From Channa striata (taxonomy: Eukaryota > Chordata > Actinopteri > Anabantiformes > Channidae): a stretch of 64,000 nucleotides of DNA. A model generated the notes under the pieces. The model saw only the letters and a list, made by a program, of their open reading frames with translations. It was not told the DNA's origin and did not search any database. The stretch covers positions 32,438,780 through 32,502,779 of the forward strand of contig CM065170.1 of NCBI GenBank assembly GCA_033026295.1, written 5' to 3'. Of the stretch, positions 33,261-44,800 are shown piece after piece. Every line of letters begins with the position of its first letter. Position 1 is the first letter of the stretch. Both the position numbers and the translations under genes were made by a program.

Positions 33261-34140
33261 TGTGTACGCGTGTGAGGTTCTTCTTTTAGATTTCTTCTTT
33301 AAAAAAAAAAAGCAGCAGCAGGATGTCAGCACAGGGTGAAGCAGGTGCAAAAGGTTTAACCGTTGCCAGCCGAGACGCAAGGCCAACTCTGGCAGCTAAT
33401 CCCCGAGGTATTTAATGAACTTTTTCTCTTAAACCGCCTCTGCTAATACTCAGAGGCCGTGCTCTTACACGTAGCAAGGGCACTGCAAGCCATGGAGAAG
33501 ACGATAACATTTTTATACCTGTAATAGAGGTTTTAAGGGATAGGTCCTCTATTTGGAAAGGGAATGATTTAAATGTGCAGGTCTCTTCAACCTCGGGCTT
33601 GTCTATTTTTGTGAGGAAAAAGACTCATATGTAAAGAGTGTATTATTGTTATTATTATTGAGAGTTGGATTGCTAAACCGTTTTGGGAAATCCAGTGGAT
33701 ATGCACTTTCTGTGATGCCTGCAGTGCTGGACATATTTGAGCTTCCCCCTAACCTTTTTTGTGGTCTTATTTTCATCATTTTCATCTTTTGCCTTGTCTG
33801 ATTTATTAGCACCCATCCACACTTCCACTCGCAGCTGAACACACACACACACAAAGAAAGAAAAAGAAACACACATGCCAAAGGAAAAGATCTCACGAGC
33901 AAGGTTGGCTGTCAGAACAATTGGGAGCGCTGGAAAATAAAGCTTCCTTGCTGGCAAATTACCTTTCTGCCTGTAATTCCAGAGGTTTTACTGAAACATT
34001 AAGTGAACAGGCAGGCAAGAAAGAAGACAAAAAAAAAAAAAGTCGAAATACCCCCAGGCTATTTCTTTTTGCTCCAGACGTAGACAAACAAAATGAACTC
34101 CCAAGTTCAGGTTGAGGCTCAGCTCAGCCCTGAGGTTCTA
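33260..34140. other. Non-coding stretch, no gene recognised
   Basis: Contains an A-run before GCAGCAGCAGG at about 33310, a (TTA)-rich stretch at 33643-33660, a short CA repeat at 33840-33854 and an A-run at about 34030. Otherwise unique, with no supported exon. Confidence 0.5.
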
Positions 34141-34143
34141 CCA

Positions 34144-34170
34144 GTGTGTGTGCGTGTGTGTGTGTGTGTG
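34144..34170 (+). repeat. (TG)n microsatellite with one C interruption
   Basis: TG repeat of about 27 bases with GCG at the interruption and at its end. Confidence 0.93.
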
Positions 34171-34289
34171 CGCTGTGAGGATGCCCTGCCTGACTCTCCC
34201 CTCCCCTCTTCTCTCACCTCACGCAAACACACATCTACCCGTGCTGCAGTAAATGAAGTGACAGGACAATTTGCATTACTGCCCTAACT

Positions 34290-34315
34290 CACACACACAC
34301 ACACACACACACACA
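34290..34315 (+). repeat. (CA)n microsatellite
   Basis: Thirteen CA units, opposite in sense to the TG tract 120 bases upstream. An exact octamer ATTTGCAT lies just before it at 34269-34276. Confidence 0.95.
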
Positions 34316-34329
34316 TGCATGCAAAGACT

Positions 34330-35430
34330 CACACACATAGTCACGTGCGTGCGCACATTCGTCACAATGAGAATAAAATCAGCTCTTGGTTTCTTTATTT
34401 TACCTTCCACGTGTTCTCTGTCTGACACCATGAATATGTAGCTGAGGGTTTTTTAAGCGAAGCAGTTCAGCGAAAACAAGAAGGTGGGGGCTGGGGTGCC
34501 AGTGTTTATGCCCATTTGTAGTCATATGTCATGTCAGGTTTGGATCTTTGTGGTAAAGCCTCAGGGTCAGGTGTTAGGTTCAACACTTGTGCAGAAATCG
34601 GGATGACCTGTGCCGCCTCGGGGGCTGCGACACCAAACGCAACAAACGGACAGAGGCAGGACGCTAACACGGCCAGTGTGGAATCATGGCTACAGCAAGG
34701 CATTAATTAGGTCTGGGTCAGGTGTTTTCCTGCACCAGTTTGGTTAAATTCTTCAGTGGGTTGAATTGAGTTTTAGCCTATTGTCATATCTCTGTACGTG
34801 TGTTCATTTCTGGAAATTAGTGTCAAACATTACAGCCTTTTGCCCCATGCACTTGAAATTCTGATGACTTTACTGAAGCACAACGTCCAGTTTTTGTGAC
34901 GACAACAATGAATGAATCCAAAAGCCTGACGACAAATATGAGGAGCTGGCATGAACAAACTTTATTCTTATTATTATAAGTACTACTTGTGTAGCTTTGT
35001 TGTCATGTGATGTGATGTTGCAAAGCATCATGTGAGGCAACTACAGTATCATGCGACTTTGGAACTTCATAACAGTAGAAATTGACAAAGGACTCACATT
35101 AGATGAAGTGGGTCAAAGAGGGCCTGTGTCCCATCAGTTGACTGAGCAGCTGAGATTATTCAATTTAGATTTTTAATTTTGGTCAGTTTGTGTCAGCTAA
35201 CAATAGCTCATCACATGTTTCACTCTTTTACTAGCGTCAATTGCCTCGACACCACCTCTGCTTATAGCGTTATAGCATATTTCTATTAAAAAGATCACAA
35301 AAACGTATTAAATGTTATGTTAGGAAATGAAAAAAATTTTACGTCAAAAGGTTCGAAGATAAATCAAATCTAACACAGTAAATTCACACAGTAAGTGTGT
35401 CAGAGTCTCAAAGCGGGTGACAAGGAGCTA
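34330..35430. other. Non-coding stretch, no gene recognised
   Basis: Unique AT-rich sequence with no supported gene, RNA or repeat. Confidence 0.55.
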
Positions 35431-35434
35431 CGGC

Positions 35435-35645
35435 CGTATGACCAGCCCCACAGAAATGAAGAAACCGCCAGAACAGAATGGCGTCAGCGCCTGTCTGGCT
35501 GCCCACCCGTGGCAGATCAATATACACGCCAAGCGTCCAACACGCCGCCTCTCTGACAGAGGCGTGCTGGAGCACAGGGCCGGGAATAAGTCAAGGGGTT
35601 CAGGGCTCACCGGTCCATCATGGCTTGTCATGGCGATGAAATGAG
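35435..35645. promoter_or_regulatory. CpG-bearing block, candidate regulatory
   Basis: GAATGGCGTCAGCGCCTGTC, CAATATACACGCCAAGCG, CAACACGCCGCCTCTCTGAC and GGGCCGGGAATAAG hold around ten CpGs in unique sequence. Both strands carry short open frames with no recognisable product, and no donor or acceptor pair frames a good exon. Confidence 0.32.
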
Positions 35646-35649
35646 TTGT

Positions 35650-36280
35650 CTCCAGCCACCAGATCGATGGCTGACATAAGAGCGTCGAGCCGCTGAGAGG
35701 GGCGGACGGTGGGGAGGGGGAACGGAGCAGGAAAGGAAAGGGAGCGGGCTTCCTAAAGTTATTACCTCCACCTCGCTGTCAGAAATCACGGCGTGATGCA
35801 TTACACGTGTTCCCCGTTGTGCAGTGTGTGTAAGGGGAGCACAAACAGAGGGGAACGGAATGAAAAATGCACTTTGCGCTTCATTCGTCTCCCATATACA
35901 GCTGTGTTCTCACGGACAGGCGGGAGTGTCCCGGCGCACTCCTGTTTGCAAATAGGCATCACTCACAGTGGCACTTGTTTCGGCACAGCGGCCGACCTGA
36001 AGGATTCACGTTCTACTTTTTAAGCTCTCACACGTCACATTCATTCACAGAGGGAGTGATGGAGCGTCGGCCGAGTGGAAACACGTCATCACTAACATCA
36101 CAGCATCATCAATAACTGCAAATCCTGTAGGTAAATGTCTGCGCCGAGCATCACATCGGCTTTAGCAGCGTTAGCATCCACACACAAAACGCCACACACT
36201 CGAGTGGTCAAAAACAAAGAGAGGCTGAAATAAGTCCTCAGTGCTGAATAACAATGCGCCGGTTTGCCCACTGTGCCTGT
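35650..36280. other. Mixed unique sequence, no gene recognised
   Basis: Includes a purine-rich G-run segment at 35697-35752 (GGGGCGGACGGTGGGGAGGG) and scattered CpGs to about 36070. There are no exons with good borders and no RNA genes. Confidence 0.45.
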
Positions 36281-36284
36281 GATG

Positions 36285-36660
36285 ATGAATACCATTTAAA
36301 TAAGAGCAGGCCACACCCCTTGAATCATTTGATGACGATTGATCGTGACACGCTAATTTTTCAAGGGTAATTTCCAAAATGTGCCTCACACATAACGTCT
36401 GGACTTATTAATACAAACGACGCCGCTTCGTCTCCGCGCTGACACCCCCACTACCCCCCCAACCACCCTCCACCCTTTGGCATGCGACGTTGTTCGTCTG
36501 CTCCTGGCAATAATAAATCACGCCGTGACAAGTACCGCACTCTTAACCTTGATGGACTGAGAATCAACGACCCCCTTCAAATAAAGCCTGATTACGCGAT
36601 TGGCATCGATCATTGCTCTTGTCTTCTTCAATAAGGAGCTGCTCATTCCACGGTTTGACC
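36285..36660. promoter_or_regulatory. Candidate regulatory block, two parts
   Basis: The first part has CTTGAATCATTTGATGACG, GATTGATCGTGACACGC, CTAATTTTTCAAGGG and ACTTATTAATACAAACG. After a C-rich linker, the second part has GGCAATAATAAATCACGCCG, ATTACGCGATTGGCATCG, CGATCATTGCTCTTG and TTCAATAAGGAGC. Retained CpGs sit inside AT-rich cores, an unusual combination outside constrained DNA. Confidence 0.45.
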
Positions 36661-36819
36661 CAGACGTCCGATCCACATATAAATAAAAAGACGACCAGAA
36701 CTTCAGTTTAAAGACCCTCTAATTCTTCGATGATACGCTCGCCAGCAAGGAAAAAATCAGTTTGGACCCCAGTTTTCATTTTTTGTTCGTGTTGTGTATT
36801 AATAAAGTGAATGAAAGTG

Positions 36820-36965
36820 AGAGGCTAGAAAAAGGCCCAATTGCCTGGTTATCAAACAGCATCTTAATTAAGGAAGTGCAGAACAGACAAATCAGCCCAG
36901 AATCCAGCTGGGATGATGCAGCTTAGCTACTTTAAATCATTTCTCCCCCCTTTTTCCTAGTCAAT
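36820..36965. promoter_or_regulatory. Candidate regulatory block
   Basis: GGCCCAATTGCCTGG, ATCTTAATTAAGGAAG (a perfect TTAATTAA palindrome), CAAATCAGCCCAGAATCC and TTTAAATCATTTC. Short, unique and motif-bearing. It lies 170 bases after the previous block and may be part of the same element. Confidence 0.34.
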
Positions 36966-37239
36966 ATCAAATTCGTACGTAACCAAAGTAAACTTTTATG
37001 CATTTCGGGTTGAATTTTTGGAATCAGGTGTCACAACTTTGAAAAAGGAAGCTCACTTTCAGGATGTTGTCATGCTTATTAATGTAAAACACTCTATAAC
37101 TTTGAAGTTAGATGGGTTTATGTGTTTATTTTTACTTTCTCCTATCTCCCATCCATACGCCCACCCAGCCATGGCAGCCACGAGGACCCACGGGTGCCAC
37201 CTCCGGTCCGGTGCTCCGACCTGTCTGTCAGTGTTACGC

Positions 37240-37360
37240 ACAGGGGTTTGAATACGCTGTGACAGGTGCCAATCCGCGGGTTCCTGGTGATAACGGTGTC
37301 ACCCAGTCAGCGCTCGGAGGCGACCTCGGCAGCCGCCTTTACAGATGCCAAACATTTGAG
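37240..37360. promoter_or_regulatory. Weak CpG-bearing block
   Basis: GAATACGCTGTGACAGG (TGACAG MEIS/TGIF-type core), CAATCCGCGGGTTCC, GATAACGGTGTCACC and AGCGCTCGGAGGCGACC. Several CpGs are clustered in unique sequence. Confidence 0.25.
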
Positions 37361-37364
37361 TCGT

Positions 37365-38805
37365 CGGGTAGTTGAGGAATAACAATGGTGTCGCAGCATT
37401 TGTGTGAAACTGTGTGTTGATTTATGGGCTTTTCGATAACCTGTTTGATGCTCGGATGTTTATATGACATTTACCTTTGCTGTCACATGGTTTATGCATG
37501 AAGCTTTTGACACTAAACAGAAACAGTCAAGTCCCTTCTCCTGTGTCCTGCAGTCATACAGCACTCGCAGAAATATTTATCGCTGAATCTCTTCTCGTCT
37601 GTACAGGTGATAACGTGAAGTTGTTTGCATTTTCCTTTAATGAAGCTTGAGTATGAAGTGCGTCTTTTGCACCTACCAGATGGTGTTTGAAAACCGCAAA
37701 TGTCAAAACCTTGTTACACTGGGTATTCTGCAAATTGGATCACTGTAGTATCAACTCATATGCTTATTTTTTTAACAATCACAACCATTATTAACGCCAG
37801 AATTTTATAGATTGGGTGTTAAATGTGAGGCATTGTACTCAACGTCAGGAGGCCCAGGAACAGAAACCGTACCCCATTCCCCAAAGGAGAGAGACTTGGC
37901 CTTCCTCTTCTCATAAGCCCTTCCTGTTTACGTGTGTGTGTGACTGGTTGAATGGAGGGGCAGTAACAGGTGTTAGGAGCCAGTGACGCCCACACACTCT
38001 GACCAAACCGCACGCTGACATGACACGTTTTCACACGTACGGAAAGGAACACACACAGGTGAGAAAGCAGAACACACCAACTCAGATACTCCACGTACAA
38101 ATCCAGACAGGCTCAAAAAAGACGCTCAGTTAAAATTATTATTAAGGGAGAGGTGATTTCATTTTTAATAAATCTAACCATGGCTGTTTCGTGCCAAAAA
38201 CCAACCCCCGTGTTGTTGTGCCTGAACTCGAACCCATGTTCACAAGGAAAAATTGTGCAGTCGACTTTTTGTGCCCTGGTGCCGCGTGGCCACATTTCTA
38301 CTGCTGCTAGGTAAAAACTAGGTGTATGATTGTTTAGGTGAGAGGACTTTATACCTGAATGTTGAGTGCAAAACTTTCTTTGAATCAAGGGGATGCTCGG
38401 ATCATTTTCATCATTTCAATATAACTTTATAGACTCATTCAAGCATTTTATTCAGCTGTATACTCAGTTTTCCTACTGCCCTTCCTGAATTACTTTGCTA
38501 TATAGCTGACATATAGAGCTTATAACCTATTTAGATAAATCAAACTAACTGCATTTTTTGTCTTTCAAAAGTTCTTGACCTTAGTGGAGGGGTTCTCTGT
38601 AAATGGTAAATCAGATTGGGATTGAAGTTTGTCGGCAGTTTGACACGCACGGAGGGTCAGATAGTGAGAATTTTAACACTCACTCAACTTTTTATTGCTG
38701 AGACTCGCTCATAAGTCCGCATAATCGGCAAAGTGCATGTGCATTTCTTCTTACCTGCAGCGTCTGACTAACACTAGACTGCAGAGGCTCTAAATAACCA
38801 GCTGA
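37365..38805. other. Non-coding stretch, no gene recognised
   Basis: Unique AT-rich sequence. I see no supported exon, RNA gene or transposon. Confidence 0.55.
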
Positions 38806-38812
38806 AAGTGTG

Positions 38813-39562
38813 CGATTTGGTTTGTTCACTGGCTACCACTTCACACACACTTACACACCAGAAAAATCCAGCCCTGTCTTCTTCCTCTTCTTGTTCTCTT
38901 GGCCTCCCTCTCAGCAGATTTCCCTTCAGAAGCCTCTCTGCTCCTCCCACACACTGGAGATCAATTTGTCTTGCCGACAGGAATCCATATTTTTCTCATT
39001 GCAGGTACCGCTTCTTTCAGGACACCCCCACCCACTACTCGCATCCTGCCCTCAAGTGCACCCCACCATCACCTCTCTACATCCATCCATCCACCTTCCA
39101 GCCCCCCTCAGCAAAGTGCAGCTGAATCAGCTCTCAGCCCTTGCTGCACAGAAAGCCGACGAACAAACAAGTAAAGAGCCAAAACTAGACACTCCACTGG
39201 TATATACTTACATAAGTGGAAGTCAAAACTGTGGCAGAAGACAAACAAACTTGGCCACGCATTGCAGACTCCAGCCGAACTGTCCTCCTGATCTTGTCTC
39301 TGCGGCTATTTTCCAAAGGTGTTCCATCACTCTGCAGCGAAACCTGAGGGGAAAAACTGAATGCCCTCAAAAGTGGGCAGAAGAAGAAGACAGAAAAAAA
39401 AAAAAAAGCAGCAGCAGCTTGATATCAACAGGGGAGTGGACGAGGGAGGGAGGCATTTTACAACACGTTTTTCTCTCACCGTTGTCTACCTTAGACCGAG
39501 GCAAACCGGCGGGCTCCCTCGTGGCCGCTGCTGCGATCAATACTACACAAGAGTTGAATTAG
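38813..39562 (+). other. Longest open stretch in the window (about 250 codons), no methionine, not a recognised gene
   Basis: One + strand frame stays open for about 750 bases but has no ATG codon, so it cannot be a free-standing gene; it could only hold internal exon sequence. Inside it, a C/T-rich stretch ends CCCCCCTCAG at 39111 and a donor-like GTAAAG starts at 39171, bounding 59 bases (39112-39170) that would read ...KVQLNQLSALAAQKADEQT. I do not recognise this peptide. The frame also passes through C-rich and A-rich low-complexity DNA, poor in stop codons, so chance is a real explanation. Confidence 0.2.
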
Positions 39563-39599
39563 ACCTCAAGTGGAGCGCACATCTACCTTAGCGGAGGCA

Positions 39600-40735
39600 G
39601 GGGCTGACCTGAAATCCCTTGAACATTTACTTTCTTTCCACCGAGTTAACCAATAACTGGATGAAATGAGAGGGAAAAGAGCAGCTGTCTTTCCTGTTTC
39701 TTATCTTTGCTTTTTTTTTCCTCTTCTCCATTTTCTCCCTCTCTGTCTCTTCCCCTCGTCCTCGCCGTCGCTCACGGCACCGAAACTCTCAGTATCTGTT
39801 TTGCCTTTAAAGAGTCACTTGAGCAGAAATGAAATGCACAATTAGCAGATATCCAGAAGAAATGGGACACATACACGCACATGTGCATGGAATGCATGCA
39901 TGTGTAAGCACTGTAGCCATACACACACACATACACACACACTTTTTTTCACATCTTTAATTTAATTATGTTCTCTCATTGATATTGACTCAAGCTCATG
40001 CAGCTCCCGGGGACAAACGCTTTCCAAAGCGATAAAAAGTGAGATATGTTTGCTTTAATGTAGAAATCTTAAATATGTTGCTTTATTCTTATCTCGTTTT
40101 TTCTGTTTCTGCACTGAGCATGTGTCACTCAGTCAGTGTGTGAACAGAGCTTCCTCAGATTTGCTGGGAATAAAAGAAATACATGTGCTGCATCATGTGA
40201 TCAAAATTTTGTTGTTTTTTTTTTCTTATTCTTCACTTAAATTGCACATCATTCAATAATAAGTGATTTGTAGATTCAAGTATTGAACCAGATGATCATT
40301 GCTATGCTGTAAGTTCGTGTTATTGGCTGTGATTAACCCAAACTGAGGGAAGAGTTTGATCCACATCTCAAATGAGTTTGTACTGAGCCTATTGTTGAAA
40401 TACATACGGTAATAATGTTTCCCATATGAAACTATTCTTTTGTGCAGTATTCTCAGCATGCATGGATGGGCGTGAGGTCAGGTGGCCTCTGGGCCTGAGC
40501 CTCAGTGTGAAGAGTGTTGTTATCGGTTGTGGGAAAGTCACATGAAGTCTGTTAAATGACACAACTTGTCCACGAAGAAAAATCGGCACAAAATGACCAT
40601 GAATAAACTAACAGACACCTTGTTTGTAGCGGTGTTGTGTCCCGCTTCTTTTTGCTCTGCAACTGTACTACTGTTTTACTCAATGCATGACGAGGGCGTG
40701 GCACAGTGCTGACTCTTTCCATCTCTTGTCTGTTG
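39600..40735. other. Non-coding stretch, no gene recognised
   Basis: Contains a T/C-rich run at 39690-39770 and a patch of CA and palindromic ATGCATGCAT near 39892-39945. Otherwise unique AT-rich sequence. Confidence 0.5.
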
Positions 40736-40739
40736 GCAG

Positions 40740-40846
40740 GACTGGAGTTTCATCGGAGCGAGCTGAACATCGAAGTCGTCCTAACTTTCGTTCTGATCCT
40801 TCCATCCAGCCGCGTGCACCTGCCTCCTGTTCTACTGGTGAAAGAG
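40740..40846 (+). other. Splice-bounded candidate exon, unrecognised
   Basis: A pyrimidine-rich tract ending TCTTGTCTGTTGGCAG leads to 107 bases that end AAAGAG before a GTATGT donor at 40847. Two of three frames stay open throughout. One begins TGVSSERAEHRSRPNF and is rich in Arg, Ser and Pro, like a disordered region; the other is Leu/Val-rich. Acceptor, donor and length are all typical of a vertebrate internal exon, and this is the best-formed exon shape I found. I recognise neither peptide. It could equally be a non-coding RNA exon or coincidence. Confidence 0.27.
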
Positions 40847-40903
40847 GTATGTGCCTTGTTCCTGCCACATGCCTCCGACTGAATTTGGGTCAGGAACACA
40901 TAA

Positions 40904-40931
40904 ACACACACACCCACACACACACACACAC
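40904..40931 (+). repeat. (CA)n microsatellite, interrupted
   Basis: CA repeat with one CCC interruption, shortly after the candidate exon. Confidence 0.92.
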
Positions 40932-41009
40932 TCCTGGATCAATAGGAAGCACTCAGTGCAGCTGACACCCTCTCACACCTGATACTTCTCCCAAACACAC
41001 TGCAGTCCC

Positions 41010-41130
41010 CCCCACAATACACACTCCAACCTGGCGAGGGACCAATTACACCAACCGTAGGGAATTACCCAGAGTCCCCCCTCTTGTCTGGAGTGATATC
41101 TCCAAGGATTACAGGTACTTAGCTCCCATT
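41010..41130. promoter_or_regulatory. Weak candidate regulatory block
   Basis: CGAGGGACCAATTACACC, CGTAGGGAATTACCC and GGATTACAGG give three ATTA cores in 100 unique bases. Confidence 0.22.
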
Positions 41131-41389
41131 ATGTCTGCTCTATTACCTGCCCGCCGCCTCTTAACACATACCGACCTCCTCTGTGTTCGCCTGTTTGCAC
41201 AACAGTCCCGCCCATCAGCCTGCTACCTTTTCGCTTCTCAGTCACCGCTTTGTGGCGTCTAGAAAGGTGCGTGTGTGTCTATCGCGAGTGTGACGATAGA
41301 GTGCCAAACAAGCACATGCACATTTTTTTTACTTGCCTTTGCAGGTACATGCTGTCATACTTAGCACATTTTCACACTTACTGTAGTTT

Positions 41390-41735
41390 TTACGAACACA
41401 CACCTGCCCACTCTTGTCACAAAATCTTTCTGTGTCATCGACACACACACACCGCTCAACTAAAGATGTACCTTTTGTAACTCAATGCTACAAAAAACGC
41501 GTGTGAGCACTTACACACACACACAGACATTGACACAGTTTTCTCATTTGTGCAGTCACCTTGTCAACACACCTGTACTGTAAGCACACGTACTGCTCAT
41601 ACACTCTGTGGATTCTCCACACGCACACACACACACATGCTCACTTATACAAATTATCTCCTTGTCAGACACACACTTTCACTGAGCACTCAGTCAGCGC
41701 ACGCAGACACACACACTCCCAGACAAGAGGTAAGC
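41390..41735 (+). repeat. CA-rich cryptic simple-sequence swarm
   Basis: Multiple short CA runs (CACACACACACC, ACACACACACAG, ACGCACACACACACACATG) are dispersed over about 345 bases with unique spacers. Histidine/threonine-rich frames here are artefacts. Confidence 0.8.
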
Positions 41736-41790
41736 TGATCTCTCTGACAGACAGACGACTGGCAGCTTGGAGAGCCGAGGGCGCTGAGAA

Positions 41791-41800
41791 GGTAATTACC
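41791..41800. promoter_or_regulatory. Perfect palindrome GGTAATTACC
   Basis: A ten-base perfect palindrome with a central TAATTA, the shape bound by paired-type homeodomain dimers at close spacing. It lies in unique sequence just after the CA-rich swarm. A single site, so weak on its own. Confidence 0.3.
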
Positions 41801-41899
41801 CGTGACAGACGTACCTGTGTAAGTTTCACCTCCTCCTCCTCGCCGCCTCCCTCCAACCTGCACTTATCACAGTTACCATCTCACCACAGCCTCTGAAGA

Positions 41900-44800
41900 G
41901 ATTTAATTGGAAGATTAAGGTGTTTTAGGATCGATTTCACGTCAACTTTTTTTCCTTCTTCTCTGGAGTGCAGACGTGCTTTGCCTCCACTGGAGGCACT
42001 GTGCTGTGTTACAGTATGTGATGTGGGACTGTACTTACTACAGAGGGAATAGGAAGCTGTGTCAAAGTTTTGAGTGTAATGTTCCATTGTGTTGTTCCCC
42101 TTGACTCAATGCAGTTTTGGTGTTTTTGTAACCGATTTAGTTGTGTGAGTGTTTAGTCGGATTTAAATGAGTTCTCCACTTTTGGGACTAGTTAGAAAAA
42201 GTCTACATTATCTGAATATTGTAGAGGTTAGACAAGATGGTCGGGCTTTCTGATTTGACCGAGCGATGTACCCTGTTTCCTAACCCGAACCATTTTTGTC
42301 TTAATGTCCATCTTGTGGTGCCATGTTTGTCTGCAACCAGTTGTTACGGGCAAAAGTCTATTTGCAGTTGGTTTTATGGAGTTTGCTGTCAAATCAAATG
42401 ATATGAATCATTTACCCTCTTACTTGCTCATTTCCCCAATTTTTTAGATAAAATTTTGTGCACTGGCTGCTCGTATCCTTGACAGATTTTTGAAACATAA
42501 TGCGCATTTATTGGCATGTTTAGCTGACCTTGTTGTGCCAGATTGAGAGTCTTTCTGTTTGATTCGGAACAGGCATGTTGTGCTCTCTGCACTGATGCTT
42601 TGCGTGTGCTGTTGAGCCTGAAGGGAAAGATGCAGCCTTTCCTGGAAGTCTCACTTGGACCAAAGTGATATTTGCACATGCATACATACACCTACAAATG
42701 CACCTACTGTTCTTACATACGGTTAACAATTTCACATCTCTGTTAGCCAGGTGTTAAGGGGTCCCTGAGGTCACGTTTCATCAGGAATCAACAACCTGTT
42801 ATAAACACCAACTACCTTCCCTTTCTTCCCCTGCAAACCACAACCATCTGGCACCAGGCCACAAAAATAGACTCGAAAGCGTTGGTAACAATTAGTAGTC
42901 GCTGTACCCGGGGACCACACAACAACCCACCTGATTTTCATACCCTGCATTTCGTGGCCCCTCTCCCCCACCGTCATCAGGACGCTATCAATAGCCAGAC
43001 ACCTGTTTCCTGCCAACGCTAGCTAGGCCCTCTATGGCTGCACCTGTATGTGCTTACACAAGACCCTCAAGAGGAGTATTTATGTGGATGGGACTGCAGG
43101 GCTGATATCAGGCTCTGCTAATGCAATCACAGGAAGGACAGGGAACACTTGACGAGTGTGAAGCAAGCCAACGGTGGGGTGAATTCGCTCAAATCAAGTC
43201 AGGATGTGGATTTTCAAAAGAAGCTCAAACGGGAAATCTTTTGACCCTAAAATGACTATTCAGATGATTAAAATGATTGGTATGCGTGCATCTAATCTTA
43301 GATGAAAAGTCGTTTTCTAGGGACAATGAACACAACTACAAGCATCCAAAGATCTGTCCAGATGTTGAGATTTCTGGCACATTCGTGATATTTATTCAAA
43401 AGTAGCCTGCCCTGTTTTCTTGTTCCAACCCCTTCAGCTTTTGCACCACCAGCCAATCCCGGCGCTGAGTGACGACACACACCGCTCACCTAAAGGGGAC
43501 TTTTGTGTTTGCAGCACGGTCGTTAACAGTATCAAAACGGCAAAAGATTAGACACTATATCATTTTGTCTACTGATGGTGATCAGTGCATTAGTACAAAC
43601 TCCTGAAATGAATCACATTTCACTGCAGTGTCACAACAGCAACGACAGTTTCTCTCGGTTTCTGAAGGCGAGTACTAGTTTAGTGTATGTGGCTTCTGTC
43701 TGAGTCAGCCAGCTTGGCAACCAGTCGACCAATGGCTGTAATAAAGCTGCAGGAGCCATTCGCTGAGGAAAATCCTGCTAGACACAAGTATGGGGAGTCT
43801 ATGCCTGGATCGGGCCTGTCTACTAACCCCCGTGTCATCTTAGTGATACCAGTTGTACTGTACGTGGAAGTTGTCTGTAGTCTCCTTAAGGTGGTTCTGA
43901 CTCAACAGTTTGAGTTTTCTTTGTTTATATCATTTTGTTCAAATCGTGTTTTTGAGGAACCAAGTGGAAAAAACCTTCTTTTGGAGATTTCTGATTGTAT
44001 CTCCCACATGGCAGGAGTAGTTGGTTTATTATATATAAACCTACTTTCATGCTGTTTATATGCAAATAAACAATTTAAAAATGTTTATTATATCATAGTT
44101 CAACTACTTCAGTAACAGTGCACCAGCATCGCAGCAGACGAGCATCATTTCTACAGACTTATTAAGATGGAAACTGTTACAACTCATTTCATTCGGCCGA
44201 CACGACGTGAACGCGGCACAAGTCTTTGCAACATATTCTTCTTCTATTTATGGATGTTCATCAGTAAAGAAAACTTTGTTTTAAAGCCTCTCTGGGCTTT
44301 TGCCTTATTGTCCAGTAAGTTCCAACAGCCAGTAATTTTGCCAGATTGTTGTTTCTTTGAGTCTCACTGCTCTGATTCGTATTGCTTCTGCTTGTGGCAC
44401 TAATCTGGCGAGCCTAACCTAACGGTCGCTCTTCTGCTCATCCTCCAACAGTTTTTCCCTGTCTGTTTCTGATCTGGATCAAACATCTGTGATCTGTGTC
44501 ACGTGATCTCCATGAAAAGCCTCCTGCGTCAGCCTTATTATGGGCTACTTGACTTGACTTAACAGTTAACCTCTCACTCTGGATGGTCATTAAGTCTGTC
44601 ATTTGCTTTGAACAGAACCCAGAGCAGCTCATTAAGACACAAACTCTGCAATGTCAACAACAAGTGATGACTGTCTGCCTCAACCCAAAGTACAGGCAGC
44701 TATTCAGCCAGTCTCCCACTCAGCCAGCCATCCATTACCTCTAAACCAAACAGAGTTCCAGGCATCGAGGAACAAACTGCAGAGTCAAGCATGGAAGAGC

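Noticed and set aside
33323..33415. Thirty-codon ATG frame (MSAQGEAGAKGLTVASRDAR...) ending near a GTATTT site
   Set aside because: Short, donor is weak, and the upstream A-run before GCAG is a poor acceptor; probably chance.
43687..44115. 142-codon frame with a true ATG and two hydrophobic stretches
   Set aside because: Frames of this length are expected several times by chance in 64 kb on six frames; no homologous family recognised and no promoter or exon context.
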